DNA of 64,000 nucleotides from JBGSIC01 sp041751875. GTDB lineage: Bacteria > Bdellovibrionota > FAC87 > UBA2466 > JACKAF01. The DNA is taken from positions 353,350-417,349 of the forward strand of contig JBGSIC010000013.1 of NCBI GenBank assembly GCA_041751875.1. Reading direction: 5' to 3'. Shown piece by piece: positions 9,583-16,692 of the stretch; position 1 is the stretch's first letter, and each line of letters opens with the position of its first letter. A program made the translations under genes and the position numbers. The notes below the pieces were generated by a model that had not been told where the DNA came from, did no database searches, and saw nothing but the letters and a program-made list of their open reading frames with translations.

Positions 9583-10886
9583 GCTGCCCTCCGGCCGCGA
9601 CGGCTGATCTGTCCCATGCGATTGTAGAAAATCGAAGGCACTTTTAACCTTCGAAATACCCGCCAGGCTTCGCGAGGCTTGAGCTGCCAATAGTTTCTCA
9701 GGGCCCGCACGGTGGTTTGAGTGACCTGCTCATCTAAAAGTTTTGCCAAGTCGTAGTTGTGGTGGCCGTAGAGAACGTGTCGGGTAGAGTTAGCTTCTAT
9801 GGGATCAAGTAAATCCCGAATGCCTTTGGAAAGAGTTTTTTCTTTGATACTCTTTTCGAACTCCATGGTCGATAGACGTTTAACCAAAGCCAGAATCTCA
9901 GTGCGTAGATATTTCTGCGCCTTATCAAAGTGCGCTGCCTTGCAACCAATCTTGCCTTTTGCCAGTAAGGAAGCTCCCAACCATTCCAACCTCACCGCGC
10001 CCGCAAACTCGGGATAGCGGTTAAAATCTCGGTGTGTTTGATAGGTAAAGTAATAGTTCTTTTTCTTTTCGGGCTTAATTTTGAGTCCCAAGCTTTCAAT
10101 TTGTTCGTCGATCGCCTTATTCACTCTCATCGCGTCCTCGTAATGCGGAGTCGCGAAGATAAAATCGTCCCCATATCGTCCGTAAAAGGAATCGGGAAAA
10201 GCCGACAGGATCTCATCCAATGGTGTTAAGAAAAAGTTTTCGAACTGCGGCACCATCGGCGACCCCGAGGGAATTCCCAGGTACATGCAGGTCTCGGCCG
10301 CATCCGCTGAGGTGCGAAAGGGAATGCGTATACTTTGCTCAAGAAGACTTCTAAAAACACTGCTTTCTTTGAGATCGGTACGCTCTTCGATGAGAGCCAT
10401 CAACTTCTTGTGCTTAATGGAATCGCCATAGGATTGCACATCGCGCTTCATTACAAAAAGGGCTTGCCCCTTATGCGCGGTCACGAACGTAGCAAAATCT
10501 TGGAGAGCGCGGTGCGCACCCGATCCTTTGCGAAAAGAAAAGACTCTGTTGGAAACCAGTGGATCAATCTTCTCGCGAAGTATTTCCGCCATCACCATCA
10601 ACAGAATCCGTTCAGGCCAATCAGCGATATAGAAGTTTCTATCTTTGTCGGTACGCACGATCGCCCATTTGTGCGCGCTAAAAGTAAACCCAGCCTTAGA
10701 TTTAAGTGCTTTCAGGATGGTGTTGAGGACCTTACGCTCATGGAGGAAGACCCAAAATAGAGAGAGTTCGGGATACAGAGCGGAGCTGCGCAAAAAGCGC
10801 GGCTCATCCTGCGCGCGCTTGCGCAAACGGTCGAGCACCTGTTTGTACCGTTTGGGCTGTAAAAGCGCTTTGTCCCAATGATTCAT
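9579..10886 (-). CDS. Reverse transcriptase of uncertain class (possibly defence-associated)
   Basis: 435 aa. RT landmarks in order: the fingers region RVFSFRKGSGAHRALQDF (114-131); motif A MKRDVQSYGDSI with catalytic D149; motif B GIPSGSPM (204-211); the catalytic YGDD (238-241); then a primer-grip-like segment EWLGASLLAKGKIG. There is no group II intron maturase/HNH tail. The retron VTG signature is absent, and motif B is GSP-type rather than the SQ form of diversity-generating retroelements. The protein could belong to one of the 'unknown group' or DRT/Abi RT lineages, many of which are antiphage systems. The downstream membrane protein is coupled by a 4-base overlap. The 500-base upstream intergenic region holds repeat and hairpin structure compatible with an RT-associated RNA. 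Confidence 0.85.
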   Translation of the reverse strand: MNHWDKALLQPKRYKQVLDRLRKRAQDEPRFLRSSALYPELSLFWVFLHERKVLNTILKALKSKAGFTFSAHKWAIVRTDKDRNFYIADWPERILLMVMAEILREKIDPLVSNRVFSFRKGSGAHRALQDFATFVTAHKGQALFVMKRDVQSYGDSIKHKKLMALIEERTDLKESSVFRSLLEQSIRIPFRTSADAAETCMYLGIPSGSPMVPQFENFFLTPLDEILSAFPDSFYGRYGDDFIFATPHYEDAMRVNKAIDEQIESLGLKIKPEKKKNYYFTYQTHRDFNRYPEFAGAVRLEWLGASLLAKGKIGCKAAHFDKAQKYLRTEILALVKRLSTMEFEKSIKEKTLSKGIRDLLDPIEANSTRHVLYGHHNYDLAKLLDEQVTQTTVRALRNYWQLKPREAWRVFRRLKVPSIFYNRMGQISRRGRRAA

Positions 10887-10905
10887 CCGATCTGAACTCC
10901 AAAAA

Positions 10906-11060
10906 AGGTGGGGATCCCCTTATTGATACCCACAGAGCAAGAAGTGCTAAAGGGTTTGAAAAAATCGTATCCAGAGTATGAAAGAGTGCCGGCTCTACGA
11001 AATCATACCCAGACACCAATCCCGGCAAAGGAGACTAGCTCCTTCTTGGGGATCCCCAAC
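10906..11060 (-). ncRNA. Possible RT-associated structured RNA upstream of the RT gene
   Basis: The intergenic region 10887-11428 has no convincing protein gene. On the minus strand, directly before the RT start, two copies of GGGGATCCCC (10910-10919 and 11048-11057; the shared sequence extends to TGGGGATCCCC) enclose two adjacent stems: TGCCGG (10987-10992) with CCGGCA (11022-11027), and AAGGAG (11028-11033) with CTCCTT (11039-11044, 5-base loop). Because the 10-mer is palindromic, the two copies can pair with each other and close the region, much as a1/a2 repeats close retron msr-msd RNAs. No promoter was firmly identified. The RNA is inferred from structure and position only. Confidence 0.4.
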
Positions 11061-11428
11061 ACTGAGATCGGTATTTCCAGGCCAAAACGTTACCCATCGT
11101 GTCATTTCGTCTAGGTTCGAGTCAGCATAGTTGCCACAATCGTTAAGTATTGTATTTAATTGAATTTTCGAGTGTCGCCGGATTTGACAGGGTGACAAGG
11201 GCTCAAACAGCATCTCTCGAGGGTTAACCAATTAAGATAATTAAGTTTTTTGCGAAAGGGGGAATTTTCCTTCGTTTTCTTCCCAAAGGTCTCTATCGGG
11301 AGTCTGTAACTCATTGATTTCAGGTAGGAGCTATCCCCCCAAGTTTTGGTACTGCTCTTGCTCTTATGTATGGGTGCGACCTTGATAACTCACCCACTTT
11401 TCGATTTTTGATTTTGTTGGAGGAACGT

Positions 11429-11581
11429 ATGAAGATGTTTAAAAAGGCTTTAATCGTAGCTATGTTCGTGACTTTGAGCGGCTTGGTCTCTGGCTGTTTG
11501 TCGGCGGGTGATACGAGTGGTCCGAAAACTTTCAGCCCTGCTAATAACGGCGGAAATCTAGCCAACGGCGACGTTGAATAG
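11429..11581 (+). CDS. Small lipoprotein (50 aa)
   Basis: ATG 11429 is preceded by GGAGG at the right distance; the frame extends upstream but this is the better start. The peptide is a lipoprotein precursor: basic n-region MKMFKK, hydrophobic core and lipobox LVSGC (Cys23). Only ~28 mature residues remain, rich in Gly, Asn and Ser. A strong terminator follows 19 bases after the stop, so it is a single-gene transcript. Small lipoproteins of this kind are common, and no function can be assigned. Confidence 0.75.
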   Translation: MKMFKKALIVAMFVTLSGLVSGCLSAGDTSGPKTFSPANNGGNLANGDVE

Positions 11582-11599
11582 TTTTTGATCGTACGATTT

Positions 11600-11634
11600 G
11601 GGCGGCTTCAGGGATGAAGTCGCCCATTTTTTTT
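11600..11634 (+). terminator. Rho-independent terminator
   Basis: An 11-base stem with one mismatch (GGGCGGCTTCA / TGAAGTCGCCC) and a 4-base loop is followed by a run of eight T. It ends the small lipoprotein gene, just before the convergent fabH stop. Confidence 0.85.
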
Positions 11635-11636
11635 GC

Positions 11637-12650
11637 CTAGAATCTTAAAATTGCCGAGGCCCAAGTAAAGCCGCTACCAAATGCGGCCATCGCGACCCGC
11701 ATCCCCTTTTTCAATCTTCCCGCTTTAATCGCTTCATCCATTCCCAAAGGAATCGTCGCGGCCGTCGTGTTTCCGAATTTTTCGATCGTATTGAAAACTT
11801 TCTCTTTCGGAATTTTAAAAAAATCCGCGACTGCTTCGTTAATACGCAAATTGGCTTGATGAAATAAAAACAAATCAATGTCCTCAGACTTCAACGCATT
11901 GTGAGCAAGTCCTTCCTGTAGGACCTCTCCCATTTTCGTGACGGCCTCGACAAAAACTTTTTTTCCGTTCATCACGGGATAGTGAAGGCCTTCTTCCAGC
12001 ATCTGAGCATCGACTCGCTCGGACTTTCCCATCCCCGCGCCCGGAGCCGGAGTCCACAGCTCTTTTGCTCCGCTGCCATCCGTGTGCAAATGAGTGGAAT
12101 AGATAAATGAATCTGTCGACGGTAACGTTACGTCTGTTGCGGACAACACAACAGCGCCCGCTCCATCGCCAAATAAAACGGAAACGTCGCGACCAGGAGT
12201 CGCTTTCTGAAGGCCACTCGAGTGTGTTTCCGCACCCACAAGGAGCACATGCTTGTACATGCCCGTGCGGATAAACTGATCGGCTACCGACAATCCGTAG
12301 ATAAAACCCGAACACTGCTGACGGATATCGAGCGTGGGGGTGTTCTTAATTCCTAGTTTAGCCTGTAGAAAACACCCGGTACCGGGAAAGAAATGATCCG
12401 GACTGAGCGTGGCAAAAATGATGAGGTCAATTTCCGTCTTCTTGATTCCGGCGTTCTCAATCGCTCTTTCTGCTGCTTGCACACCGAGGTCTGAAGTCGA
12501 TACACCCACGTCGGACCAGCGACGCTCTTGAATTCCCGAGCGACGAACAATCCACTCGTCCGACGTATCCATGATTTTTTCGAGGTCTTTGTTCGTTACC
12601 ACCCGCGGAGGAAGATAGGATCCTACTCCGACGACACGCGCCCTAAGCAT
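11637..12650 (-). CDS. fabH: 3-oxoacyl-ACP synthase III (FabH)
   Basis: 337 aa from ATG 12650, which has AGGAG 5 bases upstream; the frame extends to 12797 but that start has no such site and adds a non-family extension. The thiolase-fold triad is present: Cys113 in QQCSGF, His in FHQANLRI, and Asn in GNTTAA. The N-terminal GVGSYLPPRVVTN and C-terminal GSGFTWASA are typical of FabH. The enzyme condenses acetyl-CoA (or a branched acyl-CoA) with malonyl-ACP to start fatty-acid synthesis. It is encoded away from other fab genes here, so it may be a second copy with different primer choice. Confidence 0.93.
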   Translation of the reverse strand: MLRARVVGVGSYLPPRVVTNKDLEKIMDTSDEWIVRRSGIQERRWSDVGVSTSDLGVQAAERAIENAGIKKTEIDLIIFATLSPDHFFPGTGCFLQAKLGIKNTPTLDIRQQCSGFIYGLSVADQFIRTGMYKHVLLVGAETHSSGLQKATPGRDVSVLFGDGAGAVVLSATDVTLPSTDSFIYSTHLHTDGSGAKELWTPAPGAGMGKSERVDAQMLEEGLHYPVMNGKKVFVEAVTKMGEVLQEGLAHNALKSEDIDLFLFHQANLRINEAVADFFKIPKEKVFNTIEKFGNTTAATIPLGMDEAIKAGRLKKGMRVAMAAFGSGFTWASAILRF

Positions 12651-12891
12651 AGTGACTCCTGAAGGAAAATAAGACCCTATTGGGCCACAAGAGATCCGCC
12701 TTTGCAACCAGTCGAGAAAGCGAGGTTTCCAAGCCCTTTTTGTCGAAAGTTTAGACAGTCCCTTTCTCACGATTAGGGAAACGGAACTAATCCCCAAAAA
12801 AGACTACTGAAAACGGCTTGCCCACCGATCTTACGAAACTGTCTAACCCCCATGCAAAGTGCCTTAAACACTGAAAAAAACCGCTTTTTGC

Positions 12892-12922
12892 ATGACGCAA
12901 CAAATCATTTTCCTGGTATACT
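12892..12922 (+). promoter_or_regulatory. Possible sigma-70 promoter (extended -10)
   Basis: TATACT at 12917-12922 is preceded by TGG, giving an extended -10; a weak -35 (TGACGC) lies 18 bases upstream. It sits about 55 bases before the lipoprotein start at 12977. The remainder of the gap 12651-12976 shows nothing I can support. Confidence 0.4.
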
Positions 12923-12976
12923 TAGAGTCAACAGCATGGATTACAGCCCTCCCCTTAAGGAGAGCTGGAGGCAACT

Positions 12977-13429
12977 ATGAGAAGACTACATACCTTATCT
13001 ACCCTCTTATTATTGTTTGCACTCGCAGCCTGCCAACCCGGCGGAGGCGGCTATTACCGTGGCAATTCGACCTGGGGATCCGGCCTAAACAGTGGCTCGA
13101 ACAACAATAGCAACAGCAACGGCAGCAACTCTAACAACTCCGGTAGCAACAATAGCAGCAACTCGGCTACCGCTGCGGCTCAACGCCGCTGCGATCAGAT
13201 ATTTAATGTCACGCAACGTGTGCAATGGAACTGTCACGCGGTGTTTGTGGATTTTGCGGAAGAAATTTCGACTTCTTGCAAGCGAGCTTGGAACAGCCTT
13301 TATACTTCTGGCTATTGCGACCTCGATGCGGTGAATGGCACCATCCGCACTTGCAAAACGGATTTACAAACCAACTGGGCCCATGTTCCTTCGGGGTGCC
13401 GTTCCGCACTTTCGCCCTGGATTAACTAA
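12977..13429 (+). CDS. Lipoprotein with Asn/Ser linker and six-Cys domain
   Basis: 150 aa with a GGAG ribosome site ahead of ATG. The lipobox is LAAC (Cys19/20). Next comes a ~45-residue linker made almost only of Asn, Ser and Gly (about 35-70), then a ~80-residue C-terminal domain with six Cys (RRC, WNC, TSC, GYC, RTC, SGC), an even number consistent with three disulfides in the periplasm or on the surface. The design is a small folded domain held away from the membrane by a flexible linker. I do not recognise the Cys domain. A terminator follows at 13463. Confidence 0.75.
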   Translation: MRRLHTLSTLLLLFALAACQPGGGGYYRGNSTWGSGLNSGSNNNSNSNGSNSNNSGSNNSSNSATAAAQRRCDQIFNVTQRVQWNCHAVFVDFAEEISTSCKRAWNSLYTSGYCDLDAVNGTIRTCKTDLQTNWAHVPSGCRSALSPWIN

Positions 13430-13620
13430 GGGATCAGAAGATTTTTATGCTCGAAGGAAGACTGCGGTCCCTTCGGGGGAGCCGCTTTTTTTGTGGCATC
13501 CGTGCTGGGGAGTCGATTTCCCCCTGCGCAGCTCAGTAAGAAAATCACCATCCAGCTACTCAAAAAAATCAGTACTTTCGGCCAGCTGAGTGTTTGCGCC
13601 CACGGTCTTGCATCCTTCAT
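13426..13620 (-). CDS. Doubtful small lipoprotein
   Basis: 64 aa. In favour: GGGGGGA before ATG 13620, a hydrophobic stretch and a lipobox-like LLSC (about residue 31) followed by AGG. Against: the second half of the frame translates the opposite-strand terminator at 13467-13498, it overlaps the neighbour's stop, and base composition gives no extra support. It may be a chance frame. Confidence 0.3.
   Translation of the reverse strand: MKDARPWAQTLSWPKVLIFLSSWMVIFLLSCAGGNRLPSTDATKKAAPPKGPQSSFEHKNLLIP
13467..13498 (+). terminator. Rho-independent terminator
   Basis: GCGGTCCC and GGGAGCCGC form a stem with a one-base bulge and a TTCG-type loop, followed by a run of T. It ends the 12977-13429 lipoprotein gene. 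Confidence 0.7.
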
Positions 13621-13688
13621 AAAAATCCCCCCGTTATGATTCGGAGAGTCATTGCTTTTCCTTTAGGGCACTTATAGAAGGTGAGGCT

Positions 13689-14138
13689 ATGTCAGAAACA
13701 CCCGCAACCACCCTTCCCACGAGCCATCAGGGAATTCAGGAGTATCTCGAGAGCCACCTCGACACCTTTATGGAACGCCTGGAATCAGACGCGATGTGTG
13801 TCTACGCCCGCGACGAGGCCACCAAGTCGGCTCGCTTAGTTGCCTGGAGGGGCGAAAAGCCTCGTGAAAGCTGTCCCTACGACTTACCCCCCATCGGAAC
13901 CTGCGCAAAATCGGGTAAAGGCCTTCTCATCGAACGTAAACATTCGCAGCCGGAGAAATACCAAAGCTTGATCGTCGTACCACTTACCTATGAGGAGTTT
14001 TTGTTAGGAGTATTGTACTGCGCGAGTGTAAAGCCGGAGTTTTTTAAGCAAGAGAAGAAATTAGCCGCGGTACGTGGGCTTGCCGACCACTTGGGTAAGA
14101 TTTGGGTTCAACCCATCTCTGGCGGGAAGAATAACTAG
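13689..14138 (+). CDS. Single-domain GAF protein
   Basis: 149 aa. After a short N-terminal helix, the sequence has the GAF pattern: CVYARDEATKSARLVAWRG, a gap, LIVVPLTYEEFLLGVLYC and a C-terminal helix. GAF domains bind small molecules or nucleotides, or act as dimerisation modules. No output domain is attached, and Cys residues at ~37, 62 and 70 could allow a redox role, as in free methionine-sulfoxide-reductase-type GAF proteins, but the match is not strong enough to call that. No operon partner is evident. Confidence 0.75.
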   Translation: MSETPATTLPTSHQGIQEYLESHLDTFMERLESDAMCVYARDEATKSARLVAWRGEKPRESCPYDLPPIGTCAKSGKGLLIERKHSQPEKYQSLIVVPLTYEEFLLGVLYCASVKPEFFKQEKKLAAVRGLADHLGKIWVQPISGGKNN

Positions 14139-14147
14139 GACCCGTTT

Positions 14148-15281
14148 CTAAAGTCGCACTTCAGCTTTTTGTGCGACCACCGCTAGATTTAAACGCACGA
14201 CTTCTAAAGCGTAACCCCAGTTAATCGTATTAAGTTGATCACAAGCTAAGTGGTAGCAAGGTGTCTTGGCGTCCCAATGCTCAATCGTAAGTACGGCGGG
14301 AACTCCTTTGTTCAAAAAAGGCACATGATCGCTGCCCCACGCGGGCATCGTGATTTGTGGTTTAAGAGAAGTGTAGAGTCTCACCTGATCGGTGTACCAC
14401 TTCGCCTCAGATTCGAACGCTTTATTCGTTTCCACATCTAAAATGCCATCTTTGTTGTAACCAATCATGTCCATATTGATGGCGAACTTCAACTCAGCTA
14501 ACTTGCCATTCTTGGATTTGTCGGCGACAAAAGCAGTACTTCCCATTAAGCCCTGCTCTTCTCCGTTACTGGCCAGAAACACGATGCTGCGCTCAGAATC
14601 ATAACTGGACAGGACGCGTGCCATCTCCAGTAAAGCAACCGCTCCGGTTGCGTTGTCATCCGCGCCGGCTTGGTGGTGCCCCACATCATCTAAGTGACCG
14701 ATGACCACAACCTTCTCATTTGGCTTAGTCAGGCCGTTTTTTTCCGCCACTACATTGCACTCCTTACCTTGCTGTCGCGTGCGATAACAGTGCAGTTCGG
14801 TGGCATAACCCAGCTTCTCAAACCCCTCACGAATCCACGCCACTGCTCCCGCGTTTCCCGAGTCCGCCTTTTTGTCCAGCCCCTGAACACCTCGGTTTTC
14901 AAAGGTAACTAAATACTCAACCCAGTTTTGATAGCTCATTCGCGAAACAGCTTGAATCAACTTTTTGATCAAAGGATCAGCTCGAAGGTCGCTACGTTCT
15001 GATGGTTCGTATTGTTTGATTTCGTTTGGATCCACTTTGCGAAGATACTTGGCCAAGGCAGCATCAATGGCTTGTCCTTTTTCTTTGCGGACAACTTTAA
15101 GCCGACCCTCATCCCTATCGTAGTGGTAACGCGCCTCAACTGCCTCAAGCACGTGGGGATGGTGTGAAGTGACAAGCCAGTAGTCAAAACGGTCGCTTCG
15201 AGCCTGGCTACGCATGCCAGACAGACCCAGCACGAGAAAAATCGCACCCACGGGACCCCAAAACTTCAGACGCTTGGTCAT
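14148..15281 (-). CDS. Secreted M28-family aminopeptidase
   Basis: 377 aa from ATG 15281 (the frame extends to 15413 but the signal peptide starts here: MTKRLKFWGPVGAIFLVLGL). The M28 zinc ligands are visible: H in VVIGHLDDVG, D in GADDNATG, EE in SNGEEQGLMGS, D in NMDMIGYN and H in IEHWD. Members are co-catalytic di-zinc exopeptidases that release N-terminal residues from peptides. A ~110-residue N-terminal extension precedes the catalytic domain. Export places it in the periplasm or medium, where it would help digest peptides. Confidence 0.88.
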   Translation of the reverse strand: MTKRLKFWGPVGAIFLVLGLSGMRSQARSDRFDYWLVTSHHPHVLEAVEARYHYDRDEGRLKVVRKEKGQAIDAALAKYLRKVDPNEIKQYEPSERSDLRADPLIKKLIQAVSRMSYQNWVEYLVTFENRGVQGLDKKADSGNAGAVAWIREGFEKLGYATELHCYRTRQQGKECNVVAEKNGLTKPNEKVVVIGHLDDVGHHQAGADDNATGAVALLEMARVLSSYDSERSIVFLASNGEEQGLMGSTAFVADKSKNGKLAELKFAINMDMIGYNKDGILDVETNKAFESEAKWYTDQVRLYTSLKPQITMPAWGSDHVPFLNKGVPAVLTIEHWDAKTPCYHLACDQLNTINWGYALEVVRLNLAVVAQKAEVRL

Positions 15282-15613
15282 TCCGCCCCCGCACTCAAAT
15301 TTTTGATGTGAGAAATTAAGACGCTTTAAGCGTAAACCAGCGCCGCCTTCTTCGAAAGAGTTTTCCCTTCTGCGATTTTCTGTCGTGAAGTGGCGCGTCG
15401 TTGGTCGGAACATTTCCCGTTGATGGGTCTCAAGGTTCGCCCACTACCTCTTCAAACCGCCGAGAATACTGGAAATTCTTTCCTGGCTAGCACCCCTCCG
15501 GCAGCCAATGTCGCTCCTATTATATGCGCGCGTTTTTTTCTTAAAATCTATCGCAAATGATCCGATCGATTGGCCAAGGTGAGCTGAACAAGTCAGCTCC
15601 TTAAGGAGAACTC

Positions 15614-16012
15614 ATGAAAACGAAGAACTATAAGAATGGTAGCAGCTGGGCCCGGGCTTATTGGAAACCCGCAGGCAGTGGCTGGGAAGTCGGCTTTGTC
15701 TATGGTGGCAAGACCCTTTTCTGTGGCAATTTTGTTCACTCTTCTGAAGCCAATAAATTCTACGGCATGATGAAACGTGAAATCACCCGCTTCGCCAAAA
15801 AGTATAAAGTTGGCAAAACGTATTCTCAGAGCTGGTACAAGACCTTCCTGACAGCGCAGATTCAAACCTGCTACTACAACTTCGTAAACGCTCAGGTTCG
15901 TAAACATGCAACCGCCGCGGCCCGCAACTGGACCAAAAGCGTACGCACGTACAACCGCATGAACCGCAAATGGACTTCGACCACGAAGACCCCTGCGATC
16001 AAAGCGGCTTAA
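15614..16012 (+). CDS. Small basic protein of unknown function
   Basis: 132 aa with AAGGAG ideally placed before ATG. It is rich in Lys, Arg, Tyr, Trp and Asn with no signal peptide or membrane segment. Residues 8-45 look beta-rich (SSWARAYWKPAGSGWEVGFV), and the rest is helical and strongly basic, ending in KTPAIKAA. A nucleic-acid-binding role is conceivable from charge alone. It is a single-gene unit with its own terminator. I do not recognise the family. Confidence 0.7.
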   Translation: MKTKNYKNGSSWARAYWKPAGSGWEVGFVYGGKTLFCGNFVHSSEANKFYGMMKREITRFAKKYKVGKTYSQSWYKTFLTAQIQTCYYNFVNAQVRKHATAAARNWTKSVRTYNRMNRKWTSTTKTPAIKAA

Positions 16013-16035
16013 GCTGTTTTAGAGTTAAGTTGAGA

Positions 16036-16067
16036 AAGGCCATCCTGGTAACGGGGTGGCCTTTTTT
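16036..16067 (+). terminator. Rho-independent terminator
   Basis: AAGGCCA(T)CC pairs with GGTGGCCTT around an ~8-base loop, followed by six T. It ends the small basic protein gene. Confidence 0.8.
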
Positions 16068-16692
16068 AGTTTAAAAGCGCCCGGAGGCCGTTTGGGCCCA
16101 CGGGGATTTGGGGCACGCACTTGTCCGCTTGGGCATTCATCGGTTCCATGCCCGCGGTGCAGTTAGTTCTATTCGAACTGTCTCCGCCACCCCCACACGC
16201 TTCTCCCGAACATTTGCCATCTATGCAAATGGGTTTCACGGGAATTGCAAAGTGGGTTACTTTCGTCGGATCGGTCTCGCCCCCGATAGAAACTATCTCG
16301 AATTCTGAATCTAATCTTAAGTTAACTTCTTCGGGTCGGATGGTATCACCTGCGACGAGTGGCGTATTAACCCCGTTAGCATCGGTTCTCGAATAATATC
16401 CGGGTTTGTCTAAACTTTGCCAACTTAGTTTCTCCCCAACCGTAACACAGCCGGTGTATCTTAGGCCCTCGGTCTCGATATCAGCGGGAACAAAAGACCA
16501 GTGCAAGGGATCGTCTCCGTGCGGTTCTACCTTGAAGGTTCCACACTCAAGTTCCATTGGCGTGCGGACCTTGTGTACATTGGAGGATACCGCATGTCGT
16601 TTTGGTTCCTTTATGTTTTCGCTGCTGGCAAAAACGAAGGAAGCCGACAACAAAACAATATAGATCGTAATTTTAGGAATCAATGTTTTCAT
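16066..16692 (-). CDS. Secreted Cys-containing protein of unknown function
   Basis: 208 aa from ATG 16692, which overlaps the upstream gene's stop as ATGA; the signal peptide MKTLIPKITIYIVLLSASFVFA begins there, so the longer frame is rejected. The mature protein has seven Cys, with a cluster CIDGKCSGEACGGGG near residues 160-175, and a polar C-terminus. It is the second gene of a two-gene operon with the 590-aa secreted protein. No family is recognised; a complex with its operon partner in the periplasm is inferred. Confidence 0.7.
   Translation of the reverse strand: MKTLIPKITIYIVLLSASFVFASSENIKEPKRHAVSSNVHKVRTPMELECGTFKVEPHGDDPLHWSFVPADIETEGLRYTGCVTVGEKLSWQSLDKPGYYSRTDANGVNTPLVAGDTIRPEEVNLRLDSEFEIVSIGGETDPTKVTHFAIPVKPICIDGKCSGEACGGGGDSSNRTNCTAGMEPMNAQADKCVPQIPVGPNGLRALLN

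Noticed and set aside
9582..9690. Longer start of the RT-partner membrane protein
   Set aside because: It would overlap the RT by over 100 bases; the GTGA overlap at 9582 is a much better start.
9579..11428. Diversity-generating retroelement
   Set aside because: Motif B is GSP-type, not SQ; I find no template/variable repeat pair and no C-type lectin target.
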